Shown here: in pieces, positions 46,791 through 56,737 of the stretch | Numbering within the stretch: the first letter of the stretch is position 1 | Layout of the letters: the number at the start of each line of letters is the position of its first letter | Origin: Apibacter muscae | GTDB lineage: Bacteria; Bacteroidota; Bacteroidia; Flavobacteriales; Weeksellaceae | Assembly (NCBI RefSeq): GCF_007845635.1 | Contig: NZ_SELG01000037.1 | Coordinates: forward strand, 1-64,000 | Reading direction: 5' to 3' | Length of the DNA stretch: 64,000 nucleotides | Position numbers and translations under genes: made by a program | Notes under the pieces: model-generated | What the model was told of the DNA's origin: nothing | Database searches by the model: none | The model's input: only the letters and a program-made list of their open reading frames with translations

Positions 46791-48185
46791 TTATTTAATA
46801 AAAGCCAAACAAGTAAATACAGGCTGAGGATAAATCCCTAAAACTATTATTAGTATAAAAATAAATATCGCTAATATATTATAGATTAATGGTGGATTTT
46901 TAGCATTTATAATTTCATCATGGCTAGGTTTAAAGTACATAGCAATAATTAATTTTAAATAATAGGCTATACTAATTGCAGATCCTAATATCGCGATGAT
47001 AACTAATAGAGGTTGAGTTTTTATAGCCTGATTAAACAACATAAACTTAGCAATAAATCCGGAGGTCAAAGGGATTCCAGCCATTGACAATAAAGAAACA
47101 GTCGTAGATATAGCTAATATAGGCTGTGTTTTTGCCAATCCATTAAAAGCTTTAATATCTGTGATTCCATTGGTGATTCTTTCAATATAAATTATACTTG
47201 CAAATGCTCCTACAGTTGCTAAAGAATATGCCAGTAAATAAAAAGCCAAAGTATAAACTGATTCAATTCCGGTATTAAAATAAATCAATAATAAATAACC
47301 CGCATGTGAAATGCTAGAATAAGCCAACATTCTTTTAACATTATTTTGTAATATTCCAACAATATTAGCTGTAAGAAGGGTAATAATTGCTACATAAAAA
47401 ACAATGTATTGCCATTCATTCAATTGCCCCACAAACACATACTCCATTAATTTAAATAAAGCTACAAAGCCTGAAATTTTAACAACTGATGACATAAAAG
47501 CCGTAATCACAGAAGGTGATCCTTCGTAAACATCAGGAGCCCAAAAGTGAAAAGGTGCTACAGAAATTTTAAATAAAAGACCAATTAAAAGTAAAATAAT
47601 CCCGGTCATGTATATGGATGGATAATCCGTAGTATTGATGCTATATTGCCTAATCACATCTATACTAAATGAATTTGTAACTCCATAAATAAGTGCTATT
47701 CCAAATAATAAGAACCCTGTAGCAAACGCCCCTAAAAGGAAGTATTTAACCGAAGCTTCGTTTGAACGAAGATCGTGCTTATTACTACCTGCTAATACAT
47801 ATAATGGTATCGATAATATTTCAATTCCTAAAAATAAGGTAATTAAGTTTTGATAAGAGAACAATACGATACCTCCACATAAAACAAACATAAGCAAACA
47901 ATAGATCTCAGATTGATGATGATCAATTAATTTTAAAGCATAATTACCAAGTAAAAAGATTAAGATAGTGATAAAAATAGCTATTTGAGTAAAAACTTTC
48001 GCAGTTTGATCAAAATTCAACATATGTGAATAGCGTGAAAAAAAAGGATATTCCCCTAAGAAAGTTGTAGCTAAAGCTAATAATAACCCTAAAATAGCAA
48101 TATGCTGAGAATACTTTCCTGCTTTAAATATGCCTAGATATAAACTTACAATTGCTGACAGGAAAATAATTACAATAACACTCAT
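46791..48185 (-). CDS. nuoN: NADH-quinone oxidoreductase subunit N
   Basis: A 464-residue antiporter-like membrane subunit of complex I with about 14 helices. The core stretches FLGIEILSIPLYVLAGSNKH, LLFKISVAPFHFWAPDVYEG and NVKRMLAYSSISHAGYLL carry the conserved Lys and His residues of the proton path. No other nuo gene lies next to it: the upstream neighbour on the same strand is msrA. In most Bacteroidota nuoN closes a contiguous nuo operon, so its isolation here is unusual. Confidence 0.95.
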   Translation of the reverse strand: MSVIVIIFLSAIVSLYLGIFKAGKYSQHIAILGLLLALATTFLGEYPFFSRYSHMLNFDQTAKVFTQIAIFITILIFLLGNYALKLIDHHQSEIYCLLMFVLCGGIVLFSYQNLITLFLGIEILSIPLYVLAGSNKHDLRSNEASVKYFLLGAFATGFLLFGIALIYGVTNSFSIDVIRQYSINTTDYPSIYMTGIILLLIGLLFKISVAPFHFWAPDVYEGSPSVITAFMSSVVKISGFVALFKLMEYVFVGQLNEWQYIVFYVAIITLLTANIVGILQNNVKRMLAYSSISHAGYLLLIYFNTGIESVYTLAFYLLAYSLATVGAFASIIYIERITNGITDIKAFNGLAKTQPILAISTTVSLLSMAGIPLTSGFIAKFMLFNQAIKTQPLLVIIAILGSAISIAYYLKLIIAMYFKPSHDEIINAKNPPLIYNILAIFIFILIIVLGIYPQPVFTCLAFIK

Positions 48186-48287
48186 TATACTTATTTTTAA
48201 TTTTTCTAAGTCGCCAAAGTTACTATTTTTAAGTCAATTTTGAAAAAAAGTAACTATTATTAATTAAATAATTATTTTAAAAAATTT

Positions 48288-48932
48288 TCATTTAAATTCA
48301 GATTTTATTTTATAATAAAATCTATCTCTAAATTTTTTAACCTTTAGCGATATTACCATAGAGCAATAAGGTTGAGTTGGGTTTTGTTTAAAATAATCTT
48401 GATGATAAAGTTCAGCAGGATAAAATTTAGTTAAAGGTTTAATTTCAGTAACATATTTATCTTTCCATAAATCTGTATTTTGAGATTTTAACATAGATTC
48501 CTCTGCTAAAATTTTTTGTCCTTGCGAATTGTAGAGTATAATGGATCTGTATTGGGTACCTACATCATTGCCTTGTCTGTTTAATTGAGTTGGATCATGC
48601 AAATACCAAAAAGCATCCAACAATTCCGATAGAGAAATTTCTTCCGGATTGTATTCAATTTGGATGACCTCTGCATGCCCTGTTTCACCTGTACAAACTT
48701 CTTCGTAACTGGGATTTTCAGTGCTACCACCGGAATATCCACTAGTAACTTTATACACCCCTTTTAACATTTCAAAACAAGGACTTAAGCACCAAAAACA
48801 TCCTCCACCAATTGTTATATTTTCCATTTTTCCTGATGTATAATCTGAATAGCTTTCTTTTTTTCTCGTAGTTTGACAACTTACTATAAAGAACAAAAAA
48901 ACACTTACAAAAAAAATAATATACTGTTTCAT
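48288..48932 (-). CDS. msrA: Peptide methionine (S)-S-oxide reductase, lipoprotein form
   Basis: A 214-residue enzyme that repairs oxidised methionine. A signal with lipobox (FFIVSC, Cys19) anchors it in a membrane outside the cytoplasm. The catalytic motif GGGCFWC is at about residues 42-48, and GYSGGSTENPSYEEVCTGET and YHQDYF complete the active site. No MsrB domain is fused. It lies 102 bases upstream of nuoN. Confidence 0.94.
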   Translation of the reverse strand: MKQYIIFFVSVFLFFIVSCQTTRKKESYSDYTSGKMENITIGGGCFWCLSPCFEMLKGVYKVTSGYSGGSTENPSYEEVCTGETGHAEVIQIEYNPEEISLSELLDAFWYLHDPTQLNRQGNDVGTQYRSIILYNSQGQKILAEESMLKSQNTDLWKDKYVTEIKPLTKFYPAELYHQDYFKQNPTQPYCSMVISLKVKKFRDRFYYKIKSEFK

Positions 48933-49206
48933 TTATTCAAATCAATTTCTTATAATTATTGAGAATATTATAATAATTCAGATTTTCTTTAATAATAATA
49001 TCAAAATAATCAAAAAGTATACTAAAAATTTATATTTATAAAAGAATTAAATTTAAGTTTATACAAAATATTGATTATCAATATTTTAATAGAAATAAAA
49101 TTGTAGAATTTTTATTAATTCTAAATACATGTACTGATTATTTATTATTATAGTTCTATATCTAAATAATATGAGACTAAATAAATATACTAGCTTTATT
49201 TTTAAT

Positions 49207-49214
49207 TATATTTG
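49207..49214 (+). promoter_or_regulatory. Promoter element of the Fur-family gene
   Basis: TATATTTG fits the -7 consensus and overlaps a TTG at 49212. That makes the ATG at 49233 the better start codon. Confidence 0.55.
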
Positions 49215-49232
49215 CAATATATAGATCGTAAT

Positions 49233-49682
49233 ATGAGTGCAGAAACACTAAATAAGAATATTGAAACTGTAAAAGACGTTTTAAAAAAATATTTAGAAGA
49301 ACGAGGACATAGAAAAACTCCTGAAAGATTTGCTATTATTGAAGAAATTTATTCTACAGACGAGCATTTTAATATTGACTGGCTTTATATGAAAATGAAG
49401 GAGAAGAACTACAGAGTAAGCCGAGCAACTATCTATAATACCATTGAAATTTTGTTGGATGCCAATTTAGTAAGAAAACATCAGTTTGGTGAAGGTCAAC
49501 AATCTTTATACGAAAAATCTTATTATGCAAAACAACACGATCATATATTATTACTTGATACCGGTGAAGTTATTGAATTTTGTGACCCTAGAATACAGAC
49601 CATAAAAGATTCATTACAAGAAATATTTAATATAGATATTGAAAGCCATTCCTTATATTTCTATGCAAGAAAAAAAAAATAA
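49233..49682 (+). CDS. Fur-family metal or peroxide regulator
   Basis: A 149-residue winged-helix repressor. The DNA-binding half holds GHRKTPERFAIIEEIYS and YRVSRATIYNTIEILLDANL. The metal-binding half has AKQHDHILLLDTGEVIEF with the expected His residues. The CxxC pairs that hold structural zinc in many Fur proteins are absent (LLLDTG at that place). It could be Fur, Zur or PerR type; the sequence does not decide. The gene overlaps the following OstA-like gene by 20 bases. Confidence 0.85.
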   Translation: MSAETLNKNIETVKDVLKKYLEERGHRKTPERFAIIEEIYSTDEHFNIDWLYMKMKEKNYRVSRATIYNTIEILLDANLVRKHQFGEGQQSLYEKSYYAKQHDHILLLDTGEVIEFCDPRIQTIKDSLQEIFNIDIESHSLYFYARKKK

Positions 49683-51333
49683 TATAAAGGTATATTTAAC
49701 CATCTTTTTCCTATTATTTATATTAGGTTTCTATCATACGCAAGTTAATCCACCAGTTCCAATAAAAAATAATAAACCTATTCCTATCAAATTAATCAAT
49801 GCTGATTTGGAGGAAGTTAATGAAAAGGTCTTTAACGGAAATATGGTATATTCAGGCAATGTAATTGCTGAACACGAAACTTCTAGTCTAAAAGCTGACT
49901 CTATTATATACTTCCAAGATAGAAACTTTATTGAAGCAAGAGGAAATATAAATTTCAAGGATAAAGACACCTATTTGGTATGTAAGCGATTAACCTATGA
50001 TGCAAATACTAAGACTGCCGTTGCTTATGATGATGTAAAACTAACTTCTCCTGATCAAATTATTGAAACTCAGGAGCTCATCTACGATGCAAACTCAGAC
50101 GTTGCTTATTTTGATAACTGGGGAACCATATATAAAGGAGAAAATATTACTAAAACAAAAATTGGTAAATATTTTGTTAAAGATAAAAGAATTGAACTTG
50201 GAGCAAACTCTACATTAGAATCACCAGACTACACCATCTTAGGCACAGATATTAAATATAATACACAAAGTGGTCTTGCTATTTTTAAGAATTTCACAGA
50301 AATTATTAATAAAAAAGATCTTACCATTTATATTATTGGCACCCAAGGAACTTACAATACTAAGACAAAAGAATCTTTCCTAAAAAAGGATGGTGTAGTT
50401 CATTATCAAGGGAAAATTTTATCTGCCGATGATTTATATTTTAATGAAATCACAGGATATGGAAAAGGAATCAAAAATGTTAAATTAGAAGAACCCAAAG
50501 AAAAACGTTATTTAATGGGTGAGTATGGAGAAGTATTCCAATTCAAAGACTCGGCGATAGTTACAGGTAGACCTTATATGGTAAAAGCCTTCACCAAAGA
50601 CTCTTTGTATATGCACTCAGATACCATAATTGCTATACAGGATAAGAATAAACAATCAACAATTAGGGGGTACCATAACGGTAGACTATTTAAATCCAAT
50701 ATGTCTGGTAAAAGTGATTCATTAGTCTATCATGAAGATGCAAGCCGATTGGACTTTTATAAAAGACCTATTTTCTGGGCGACTGGCGGAAGACAATTAA
50801 TTTCAGATACGCTTTCCGTATATCTAAATCCTCAAACACAAGCCATAGATTCGGTTTATGGAAGAGAAAATGCTTTTGTTATAAGCAAGGTTGATTCATT
50901 ATCACCCAAGTTCGAATTTAACCAAGCCAAAGGAAGAAAATTATATGCTTATTTTGAAAATGACAAAATCCACTTCATTGATTTAAAAGGCAATGCTGAA
51001 TCTATAGCTTATGTAGAAGAAGAATCCAAAAAGACAGGAAAAAAGGAAAGAACTGGAATAGCAATATCTATCTGTGGAATTCTTCAAGGGGAGTTTGTGA
51101 ATGAAGAACTTGATATTGTTTCCTGCCAATTGGATGCTCAGTCGAAAATTTACCCTGAAAGCAAGCTACCTGAAAACCAAAGGTATCTCCCTCAGTTCAA
51201 CTGGAGAGGAAAGGAAAGACTTAGGAAATGGAATGATATTTTCCCTGATGTTTTTCCTGATCAAGGAATAGATTCAGTTGATAACATAGACGTTTCCATC
51301 CAGAAATCAGAGGTAGAGCCTATTTCTAATTAA
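49663..51333 (+). CDS. OstA/LptA-like exported protein
   Basis: A protein of 556 residues from the ATG at 49663 (MQEKKNNIKV); the upstream ATG at 49639 is inside the regulator gene. One membrane or signal helix is followed by repeated beta strands of the OstA/LptA type (FNGNMVYSGNVIAEHETSSL, KADSIIYFQDRNFIEARGNI), which fold into a lipopolysaccharide-carrying jelly roll. The later part (KSDSLVYHEDASRLDFY) repeats the pattern. This long form is common in Bacteroidota and belongs to the LPS transport bridge or a relative of it. Confidence 0.85.
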   Translation: MQEKKNNIKVYLTIFFLLFILGFYHTQVNPPVPIKNNKPIPIKLINADLEEVNEKVFNGNMVYSGNVIAEHETSSLKADSIIYFQDRNFIEARGNINFKDKDTYLVCKRLTYDANTKTAVAYDDVKLTSPDQIIETQELIYDANSDVAYFDNWGTIYKGENITKTKIGKYFVKDKRIELGANSTLESPDYTILGTDIKYNTQSGLAIFKNFTEIINKKDLTIYIIGTQGTYNTKTKESFLKKDGVVHYQGKILSADDLYFNEITGYGKGIKNVKLEEPKEKRYLMGEYGEVFQFKDSAIVTGRPYMVKAFTKDSLYMHSDTIIAIQDKNKQSTIRGYHNGRLFKSNMSGKSDSLVYHEDASRLDFYKRPIFWATGGRQLISDTLSVYLNPQTQAIDSVYGRENAFVISKVDSLSPKFEFNQAKGRKLYAYFENDKIHFIDLKGNAESIAYVEEESKKTGKKERTGIAISICGILQGEFVNEELDIVSCQLDAQSKIYPESKLPENQRYLPQFNWRGKERLRKWNDIFPDVFPDQGIDSVDNIDVSIQKSEVEPISN

Positions 51334-51354
51334 AATATTTTAACCAATAAAAAT

Positions 51355-51930
51355 ATGGCTATTCAGCGTTGTGATTGGGTGGGAAAAGAGGAAATCTATA
51401 TAAAATATCATGATCTTGAGTGGGGAAAGCCCGTTTATGAGGATTCAACTCTTTTTGAATTCCTAGTATTAGAAGGATTCCAAGCAGGTTTAAGTTGGAT
51501 TACTATTTTAAAAAAAAGAGAAAATTTCAGAAAAGCCTTTGATAATTTTGACTATACGCTAATATCTAAATACGATCAAAAAAAACTAGATGAATTATTA
51601 GTTTGTGATGGTATAATTAGAAATAAGTTAAAAATAAATTCAATAGTTACCAATTCTATTCATTTCATGAATATACAAAAGGAATTTGACAGCTTTTCAA
51701 ACTACATTTGGTCTTATGTAAATTACCAACCCATAGTAAATGGTTGGGAAGATATAAATGATGTACCTACTTCAACTCCTTTATCTGATCTTATTTCCAA
51801 AGATTTAAAACAAAGAGGATTTAAATTTGTAGGAACAACCATCGTTTATTCTTTCTTACAAGCTATTGGCATTGTTAACGATCATCTAAAAAAATGTATT
51901 TGTTATAAAAATTTGGCACTTACTAAATAA
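51355..51930 (+). CDS. tag: DNA-3-methyladenine glycosylase I
   Basis: A 191-residue base-excision repair enzyme that removes 3-methyladenine. The zinc and substrate motifs are visible: QRCDWVG, KYHDLEWGKPVYED, EGFQAGLSWITILKKRENFR and the terminal VNDHLKKCICY (His and Cys zinc ligands). It lies 21 bases after the OstA-like gene. Confidence 0.95.
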   Translation: MAIQRCDWVGKEEIYIKYHDLEWGKPVYEDSTLFEFLVLEGFQAGLSWITILKKRENFRKAFDNFDYTLISKYDQKKLDELLVCDGIIRNKLKINSIVTNSIHFMNIQKEFDSFSNYIWSYVNYQPIVNGWEDINDVPTSTPLSDLISKDLKQRGFKFVGTTIVYSFLQAIGIVNDHLKKCICYKNLALTK

Positions 51931-52246
51931 ATTTTTACCTTTGTTTTTTTAAATAAAAAAAATCATTAAACAAAGTAACATTACTTTTTACTACATTTTA
52001 GAATCAAATGATTATTTAAACAAATTCCAAATATTAAGTCCTACTAAGATCGTTTTAATTAACTATTCATGATTAGTAAAGCCTTTTACTAATCAATTTT
52101 CAAACTTTATATAACTATAAACTAAAATAATATTGGTATTTTAGCTTAGACTAAATTTTAAAAATTTAAATTTAGATCTATAGAATCTATTCATGGTTCT
52201 AAATTCAAACTAAATTAATTGAAGCTAAAAAATTATAAGCAAATAT
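51931..52246. other. AT-rich gap with one terminator hairpin
   Basis: In 316 bases between tag and hflX the only clear structure is an 11-bp perfect stem (52070-52080 with 52085-52095, TGATTAGTAAA, loop GCCT) followed by ATTTT, a likely terminator for tag. No RNA gene or open frame was recognised in the rest. Confidence 0.6.
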
Positions 52247-53467
52247 ATGCTAGAAAAAAAAGAAACCCATTATGAAAAAGCCATCTTGGTTGGATTAATT
52301 ACCCCTTTGCAAGATGAAGAAAAACTTAAGGAATACATGGATGAGTTGGAATTCTTAGCCAACACAGCCGGTGCTGAAGTATATAAAAGATTTACCCAAA
52401 AATTGGAACAACCCAATCCTCGCACCTTTGTAGGTAGTGGGAAAATGGAAGAAATATTAGAATATGCAAATGAGAATGAAATTGATACCATAATTTTTGA
52501 TGATGAACTCAGCCCATCTCAACTTAAAAATTTGGAAAAAGAATTAGAAAAGAAAATCATAGATCGTACAAATTTAATATTAGATATTTTTGCACAACGT
52601 GCCCAAACTTCGTATGCACGGACACAGGTTGAGCTTGCACAATATGAATATTTACTTCCACGCTTAACCCGTATGTGGACTCACTTGGAAAGGCAGAAAG
52701 GTGGTATTGGTTTAAGAGGTCCGGGAGAAACGGAAATTGAGACCGACCGAAGAATTATTCGAGATCGAATTTCTTTACTAAAAGATAAACTTAAAGTAAT
52801 TGATAAACAAATGGCAACCCAGAGAAACAATCGGGGCAAACTTGTTCGAGTTGCCTTGGTCGGGTATACCAATGTAGGAAAATCCACTTTGATGAATGTA
52901 TTAAGTAAATCAGAAGTTTTCGCAGAAAATAAATTATTTGCTACACTTGATACAACTGTTAGAAAAGTAGTTATCGGTAATCTTCCATTTCTTCTTACTG
53001 ATACGGTAGGATTTATTCGAAAACTACCTACTCAATTGGTGGAATCATTTAAATCTACCTTAGATGAAGTTCGGGAAGCAGATCTCTTGGTTCATGTGGT
53101 TGATATTTCACATCCTAGTTTTGAAGACCATATACAATCGGTAAATTCAATTCTTGCAGATATAAATTGTTCCGATAAGCCTATGATTATGCTTTTTAAT
53201 AAAATAGATAATTTTACTTTTGAAAAAAAGGATGAAGATGATCTTACGCCAATCACACAAAAAAATTATTCCTTGGATGATTGGAAAAAAACGTGGATGG
53301 CTAAATCACAACATCCTACCATCTTTATTTCTGCACTAACCAAAGAAAATTATAGTGATATGAAAAAATTAATTTATGAACAAGTAAAAGATATACATAC
53401 CCAACGTTTCCCTTACAATGACTTTTTATTTGAATACTTCGATGAGGAAGGAAACCATTTAAACTAG
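52247..53467 (+). CDS. hflX: Ribosome-associated GTPase HflX
   Basis: A 406-residue GTPase that splits stalled ribosomes. The HflX signature GGIGLRGPGETEIETDRR precedes the GTPase domain with G1 ALVGYTNVGKST, G3 DTVGFI and G4 FNKID. The N-terminal domain (VGLITPLQDEEKLKEYMDEL) and a short C-terminal tail complete it. It is about 330 bases downstream of tag and 28 bases upstream of the GH25 gene. Confidence 0.96.
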   Translation: MLEKKETHYEKAILVGLITPLQDEEKLKEYMDELEFLANTAGAEVYKRFTQKLEQPNPRTFVGSGKMEEILEYANENEIDTIIFDDELSPSQLKNLEKELEKKIIDRTNLILDIFAQRAQTSYARTQVELAQYEYLLPRLTRMWTHLERQKGGIGLRGPGETEIETDRRIIRDRISLLKDKLKVIDKQMATQRNNRGKLVRVALVGYTNVGKSTLMNVLSKSEVFAENKLFATLDTTVRKVVIGNLPFLLTDTVGFIRKLPTQLVESFKSTLDEVREADLLVHVVDISHPSFEDHIQSVNSILADINCSDKPMIMLFNKIDNFTFEKKDEDDLTPITQKNYSLDDWKKTWMAKSQHPTIFISALTKENYSDMKKLIYEQVKDIHTQRFPYNDFLFEYFDEEGNHLN

Positions 53468-53495
53468 ATTCTTTTATTATATAAAATTTAAGAAT

Positions 53496-54221
53496 ATGAA
53501 ATTTAAGAACAAGAAAATACTTCTCATCATGGGAAGTATTTTACTTTTAATATTAATAATTTTACTAGCATTATATACCGGTTGCCTTCGGTTTAATTAT
53601 CCTTCGAAGACTGAATATCCAATTAGAGGTATTGATATTTCTAGACACCAGAATAATATTCAATGGGATCTTATAGATACTACTGAAGTACATTTTGTAT
53701 ATATAAAAGCTACGGAAGGAAGCGATTTTATTGATAGAAAATTTAGTTACAATTGGAAAAAAGCTTGGGAAAGAAATATTCCCGTAGGAGCTTATCACTT
53801 TTTTACATTTTGTAAAAGTGGGAATGATCAAGCCAATAATTTTATTAATACAGTCCCTAAGTTAAGCGAGATGCTACCTCCTGTAATTGATCTTGAATAT
53901 GGGGGAAATTGTAAAACCAGCCATTCTAAGAATGAAATCTTAAAGGAAATTAAAATTTTTGAAGAAAAAATACATAATTATTACGGGAAAAAACCAATTT
54001 TATATGTAACTCAAGAATTTTATGAAGATTTTTTAATGGATAAATTTCACGATAATCCATTATGGTATAGAAATATTTATCACTCACCAAAAATCAAAGG
54101 GGACAGAAATTGGTTATTTTGGCAATATAGTAATTGAGGCCACATGAATGGTATTAACACTTACGTAGATTTAAATGTTTTCCATGGGAATAAAAAAGAT
54201 TTTAAAAGATTATTAAATTAA
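53496..54221 (+). pseudogene. GH25 lysozyme-like protein gene with an in-frame TGA
   Basis: The gene encodes an N-terminal membrane anchor (residues 9-27) and a GH25 muramidase domain (RGIDISRHQ, YIKATEGSDFID, GAYHFF, PPVIDLEYGG), enzymes that cut peptidoglycan. The frame stops at TGA 54135-54137 right after FWQYSN, but continues beyond it with GHMNGINTYVDLNVFHG and ends at TAA 54219-54221. That tail is exactly the conserved GH25 end (WQYS.-G-.-GI..-VDLN-F). One base change (most simply CGA to TGA) explains the break. The 213-residue truncated form lacks the last beta strand, so activity is doubtful. Read-through or a sequencing error are alternatives. Confidence 0.85.
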
Positions 54222-54351
54222 TAATACAACATAAGTATTTGATATTTAATTGTCATATTTAAACAAGTAAATTTATTAATGTATTTATTAATTTTATTAA
54301 CTTTGATTAAACTTAAAAACAACTTATAAATAATCTAGTTAAAATATTAAA

Positions 54352-56004
54352 ATGGCGCTATCAAAAATTAATCCAAAGGAAACAAAGTCTTGGAAGTTAC
54401 TTGAAGAACATTATAATAATGTAAAAGATAAACATCTTAGAGATTGGTTTAAAGAAGATCCCAATCGATTTAACAAATTTTCAATACAGCTCGACGATCT
54501 ATTGTTTGATTATTCAAAAAATAGGATTGAAGAAAAAACCATAGAATTGTTATTGCAATTGGCTGAAGAAACCAATCTTAAAGAAGCTATTGAAAAACAA
54601 TTTACCGGTGATAAAATTAACGGTACTGAAAATAGAGCTGTTCTGCATACTGCATTAAGAAATAGAGATAACACCCCTATTTTTGTAGATGGTGAAGATG
54701 TAATGCCTAAAGTAAATAAGGTATTATCACAAATGGAAAAATTCTCCAATGATATAATTTCTGGAAATTGGAAAGGATACACAGGCAAAGAAATTACAGA
54801 TGTTGTTAATATCGGTATTGGAGGATCTGATTTAGGGCCTTTAATGGCTGTTGAAGCTTTGAAACATTATAAAACCCGATTAAATATACACTTTGTCTCC
54901 AATATTGACGGAACACATATAGCTGAAACATTAAAACCTTTAAATCCTGAAACTACCTTATTCATTGTAGCTTCCAAAACATTCACTACGCAAGAAACCA
55001 TGATTAATGCCCACACCGCACGTGAATGGTTCCTAAAACAAGCAAAATCTGAAGCAGAAATAGCTAAACATTTTGTAGCTCTTTCAACCAATGAAAAAGA
55101 AGTTACCAAATTTGGAATAGACAAGAGTAATATGTTCGAATTCTGGGACTGGGTAGGTGGTCGCTATTCTCTATGGTCTGCCATAGGACTTAGTATATGT
55201 TTAGGAATAGGTTTTAAACATTATACTGAATTATTAGAGGGCGGACATGAGATTGACTTACATTTCCGTAAAACTGAGTTTAATAAAAATATTCCTGTTA
55301 TTTTAGCTTTATTAGGTATTTGGTATAATAACTTCTTTAATGCTGAAAGCGTGGCTTTATTGCCTTACGAACAATATTTACACCGTTTTGCTGCCTATTT
55401 TCAACAAGGAGATATGGAATCAAACGGTAAATATGTAGACAGAAATGGTAAAAAAGTATCTATACAAACAGGACCTATTATTTGGGGAGAACCTGGTACT
55501 AACGGACAGCATGCCTTCTATCAATTAATCCATCAAGGAACTAAATTAATTCCTTGCGATTTGTTAGTAGGTGCCAATAGCCTAAATAAGGTTTCTAACC
55601 AACATGAAATTTTAGTCTCTAACTTCTTAGCACAAACAGAAGCTTTGGCTTTTGGTAAAACGGAGGAACAAGTGGTTGAAGAGCTTACAAAACAAGGGAA
55701 AACTTCAGAAGAAATTGAAGCTTTAAAACCTTACAAAATATTTGAAGGCAATCGTCCTACCAATTCTATTATGTACAATGTATTATCTCCGAAATTGCTT
55801 GGAAAATTAATTGCCATGTATGAGCAAAAAATATTTGTACAAGGTGTTATTTGGAATATTTATAGCTTCGATCAATGGGGAGTAGAACTAGGCAAACAGC
55901 TGGCAGTAAAAGTTCAACCAGAATTGGCTAATGATGAAGAAATAACTTCTCACGATTCTTCCACCAACGGATTAATCAATGCTTATAAAAAAATGAGAAA
56001 ATAG
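54352..56004 (+). CDS. pgi: Glucose-6-phosphate isomerase
   Basis: A 550-residue glycolytic isomerase. The motifs [53 protein letters not shown] and the C-terminal [20 protein letters not shown] are present, with catalytic Glu, His and Lys in their usual places. Length is normal for the long bacterial form. It is a single-gene unit with a terminator at 56039. Confidence 0.97.
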   Translation: MALSKINPKETKSWKLLEEHYNNVKDKHLRDWFKEDPNRFNKFSIQLDDLLFDYSKNRIEEKTIELLLQLAEETNLKEAIEKQFTGDKINGTENRAVLHTALRNRDNTPIFVDGEDVMPKVNKVLSQMEKFSNDIISGNWKGYTGKEITDVVNIGIGGSDLGPLMAVEALKHYKTRLNIHFVSNIDGTHIAETLKPLNPETTLFIVASKTFTTQETMINAHTAREWFLKQAKSEAEIAKHFVALSTNEKEVTKFGIDKSNMFEFWDWVGGRYSLWSAIGLSICLGIGFKHYTELLEGGHEIDLHFRKTEFNKNIPVILALLGIWYNNFFNAESVALLPYEQYLHRFAAYFQQGDMESNGKYVDRNGKKVSIQTGPIIWGEPGTNGQHAFYQLIHQGTKLIPCDLLVGANSLNKVSNQHEILVSNFLAQTEALAFGKTEEQVVEELTKQGKTSEEIEALKPYKIFEGNRPTNSIMYNVLSPKLLGKLIAMYEQKIFVQGVIWNIYSFDQWGVELGKQLAVKVQPELANDEEITSHDSSTNGLINAYKKMRK

Positions 56005-56038
56005 TTCAATTAACTAAAGTTTATAGATATTAATTTGC

Positions 56039-56075
56039 GAGCAAGAAAAATTTTATAGTTTTCTTGCTCTTTTCA
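56039..56075 (+). terminator. Terminator of pgi
   Basis: GAGCAAGAAAA (56039-56049) pairs with TTTTCTTGCTC (56059-56069), followed by TTTTC on the plus strand. Confidence 0.75.
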
Positions 56076-56182
56076 TATATAACTTCTTAGTTTTAAATTA
56101 GAGCATTTTTGGTAAACTAATTTTATAAACAAGTTTTTATATTAATAATAGTTTCATAAGTTTCAATTCCCTTGTCATAATA

Positions 56183-56368
56183 TCATAAAACCCCATAAAA
56201 TTTAGTAGAATCATTTTCACACAATTTTATATTGAAATAAGCTAATTCATATGGAGTATAATACTCTAGTTCACTACTGAAACCTCCAGGATCTTCCTTA
56301 TGGAATATAAAATGGGCAGTTCCAGCATAACCAAAAGGATTTGTACCCCCAACCATTTTAATATTCAT
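56183..56368 (-). CDS. Short hypothetical protein or gene fragment (61 aa)
   Basis: Encodes MNIKMVGGTNPFGYAGTAHF, then a His/Glu/Asp-rich stretch with many Tyr and Phe residues. No family, signal or membrane segment is seen. Together with the broken frame at 56403-56594 and the exported protein at 56738 it lies in a small island of unrecognised genes between pgi and pncB. It may be an intact small gene or a relic. Confidence 0.4.
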   Translation of the reverse strand: MNIKMVGGTNPFGYAGTAHFIFHKEDPGGFSSELEYYTPYELAYFNIKLCENDSTKFYGVL

Positions 56369-56402
56369 AAAGTTTTAATGAATAATTAATAAACATTTCA
56401 TT

Positions 56403-56594
56403 TTATTGGTCAAAGTAATTGTAAGTTTTTCTTGTATATTTATTTTCATTGCCTACAAATTCCAGATTTATTCTCTCAATAACCTTATTTTTAATTCATA
56501 TTTCTAATGAATCTTTGCTTTTATCTTTATTCTTAATTAAATATAAATCTGGGTAAACTTCCGATTGGATAAACTCTACCTCTGTAAAATACAT
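56403..56594 (-). pseudogene. Broken small gene with an in-frame TGA
   Basis: An ATG at 56594 opens MYFTEVEFIQSEVYPDLYLI, reads 32 codons to a TGA at 56498-56496, then continues in the same frame (IKNKVIERINLEFVGNEN) to a TAA at 56405-56403. The even, charged composition across the TGA suggests one former protein of about 63 residues. No family is recognised. Confidence 0.45.
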
Positions 56595-56737
56595 TTAAAT
56601 AACATAAATAACTGCCATCATACACATATATATGATTCTAACTCTCTTTTTAAATATCCAAATAATGGCTTAATAAATAAGCCATATAATTAATATAAGA
56701 AAAACTAAAAATATGAATAACTCAATCTTCTTTCTTT

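Noticed and set aside
49212-49232. Earlier TTG start for the Fur-family gene
   Set aside because: It overlaps the TATATTTG promoter element.
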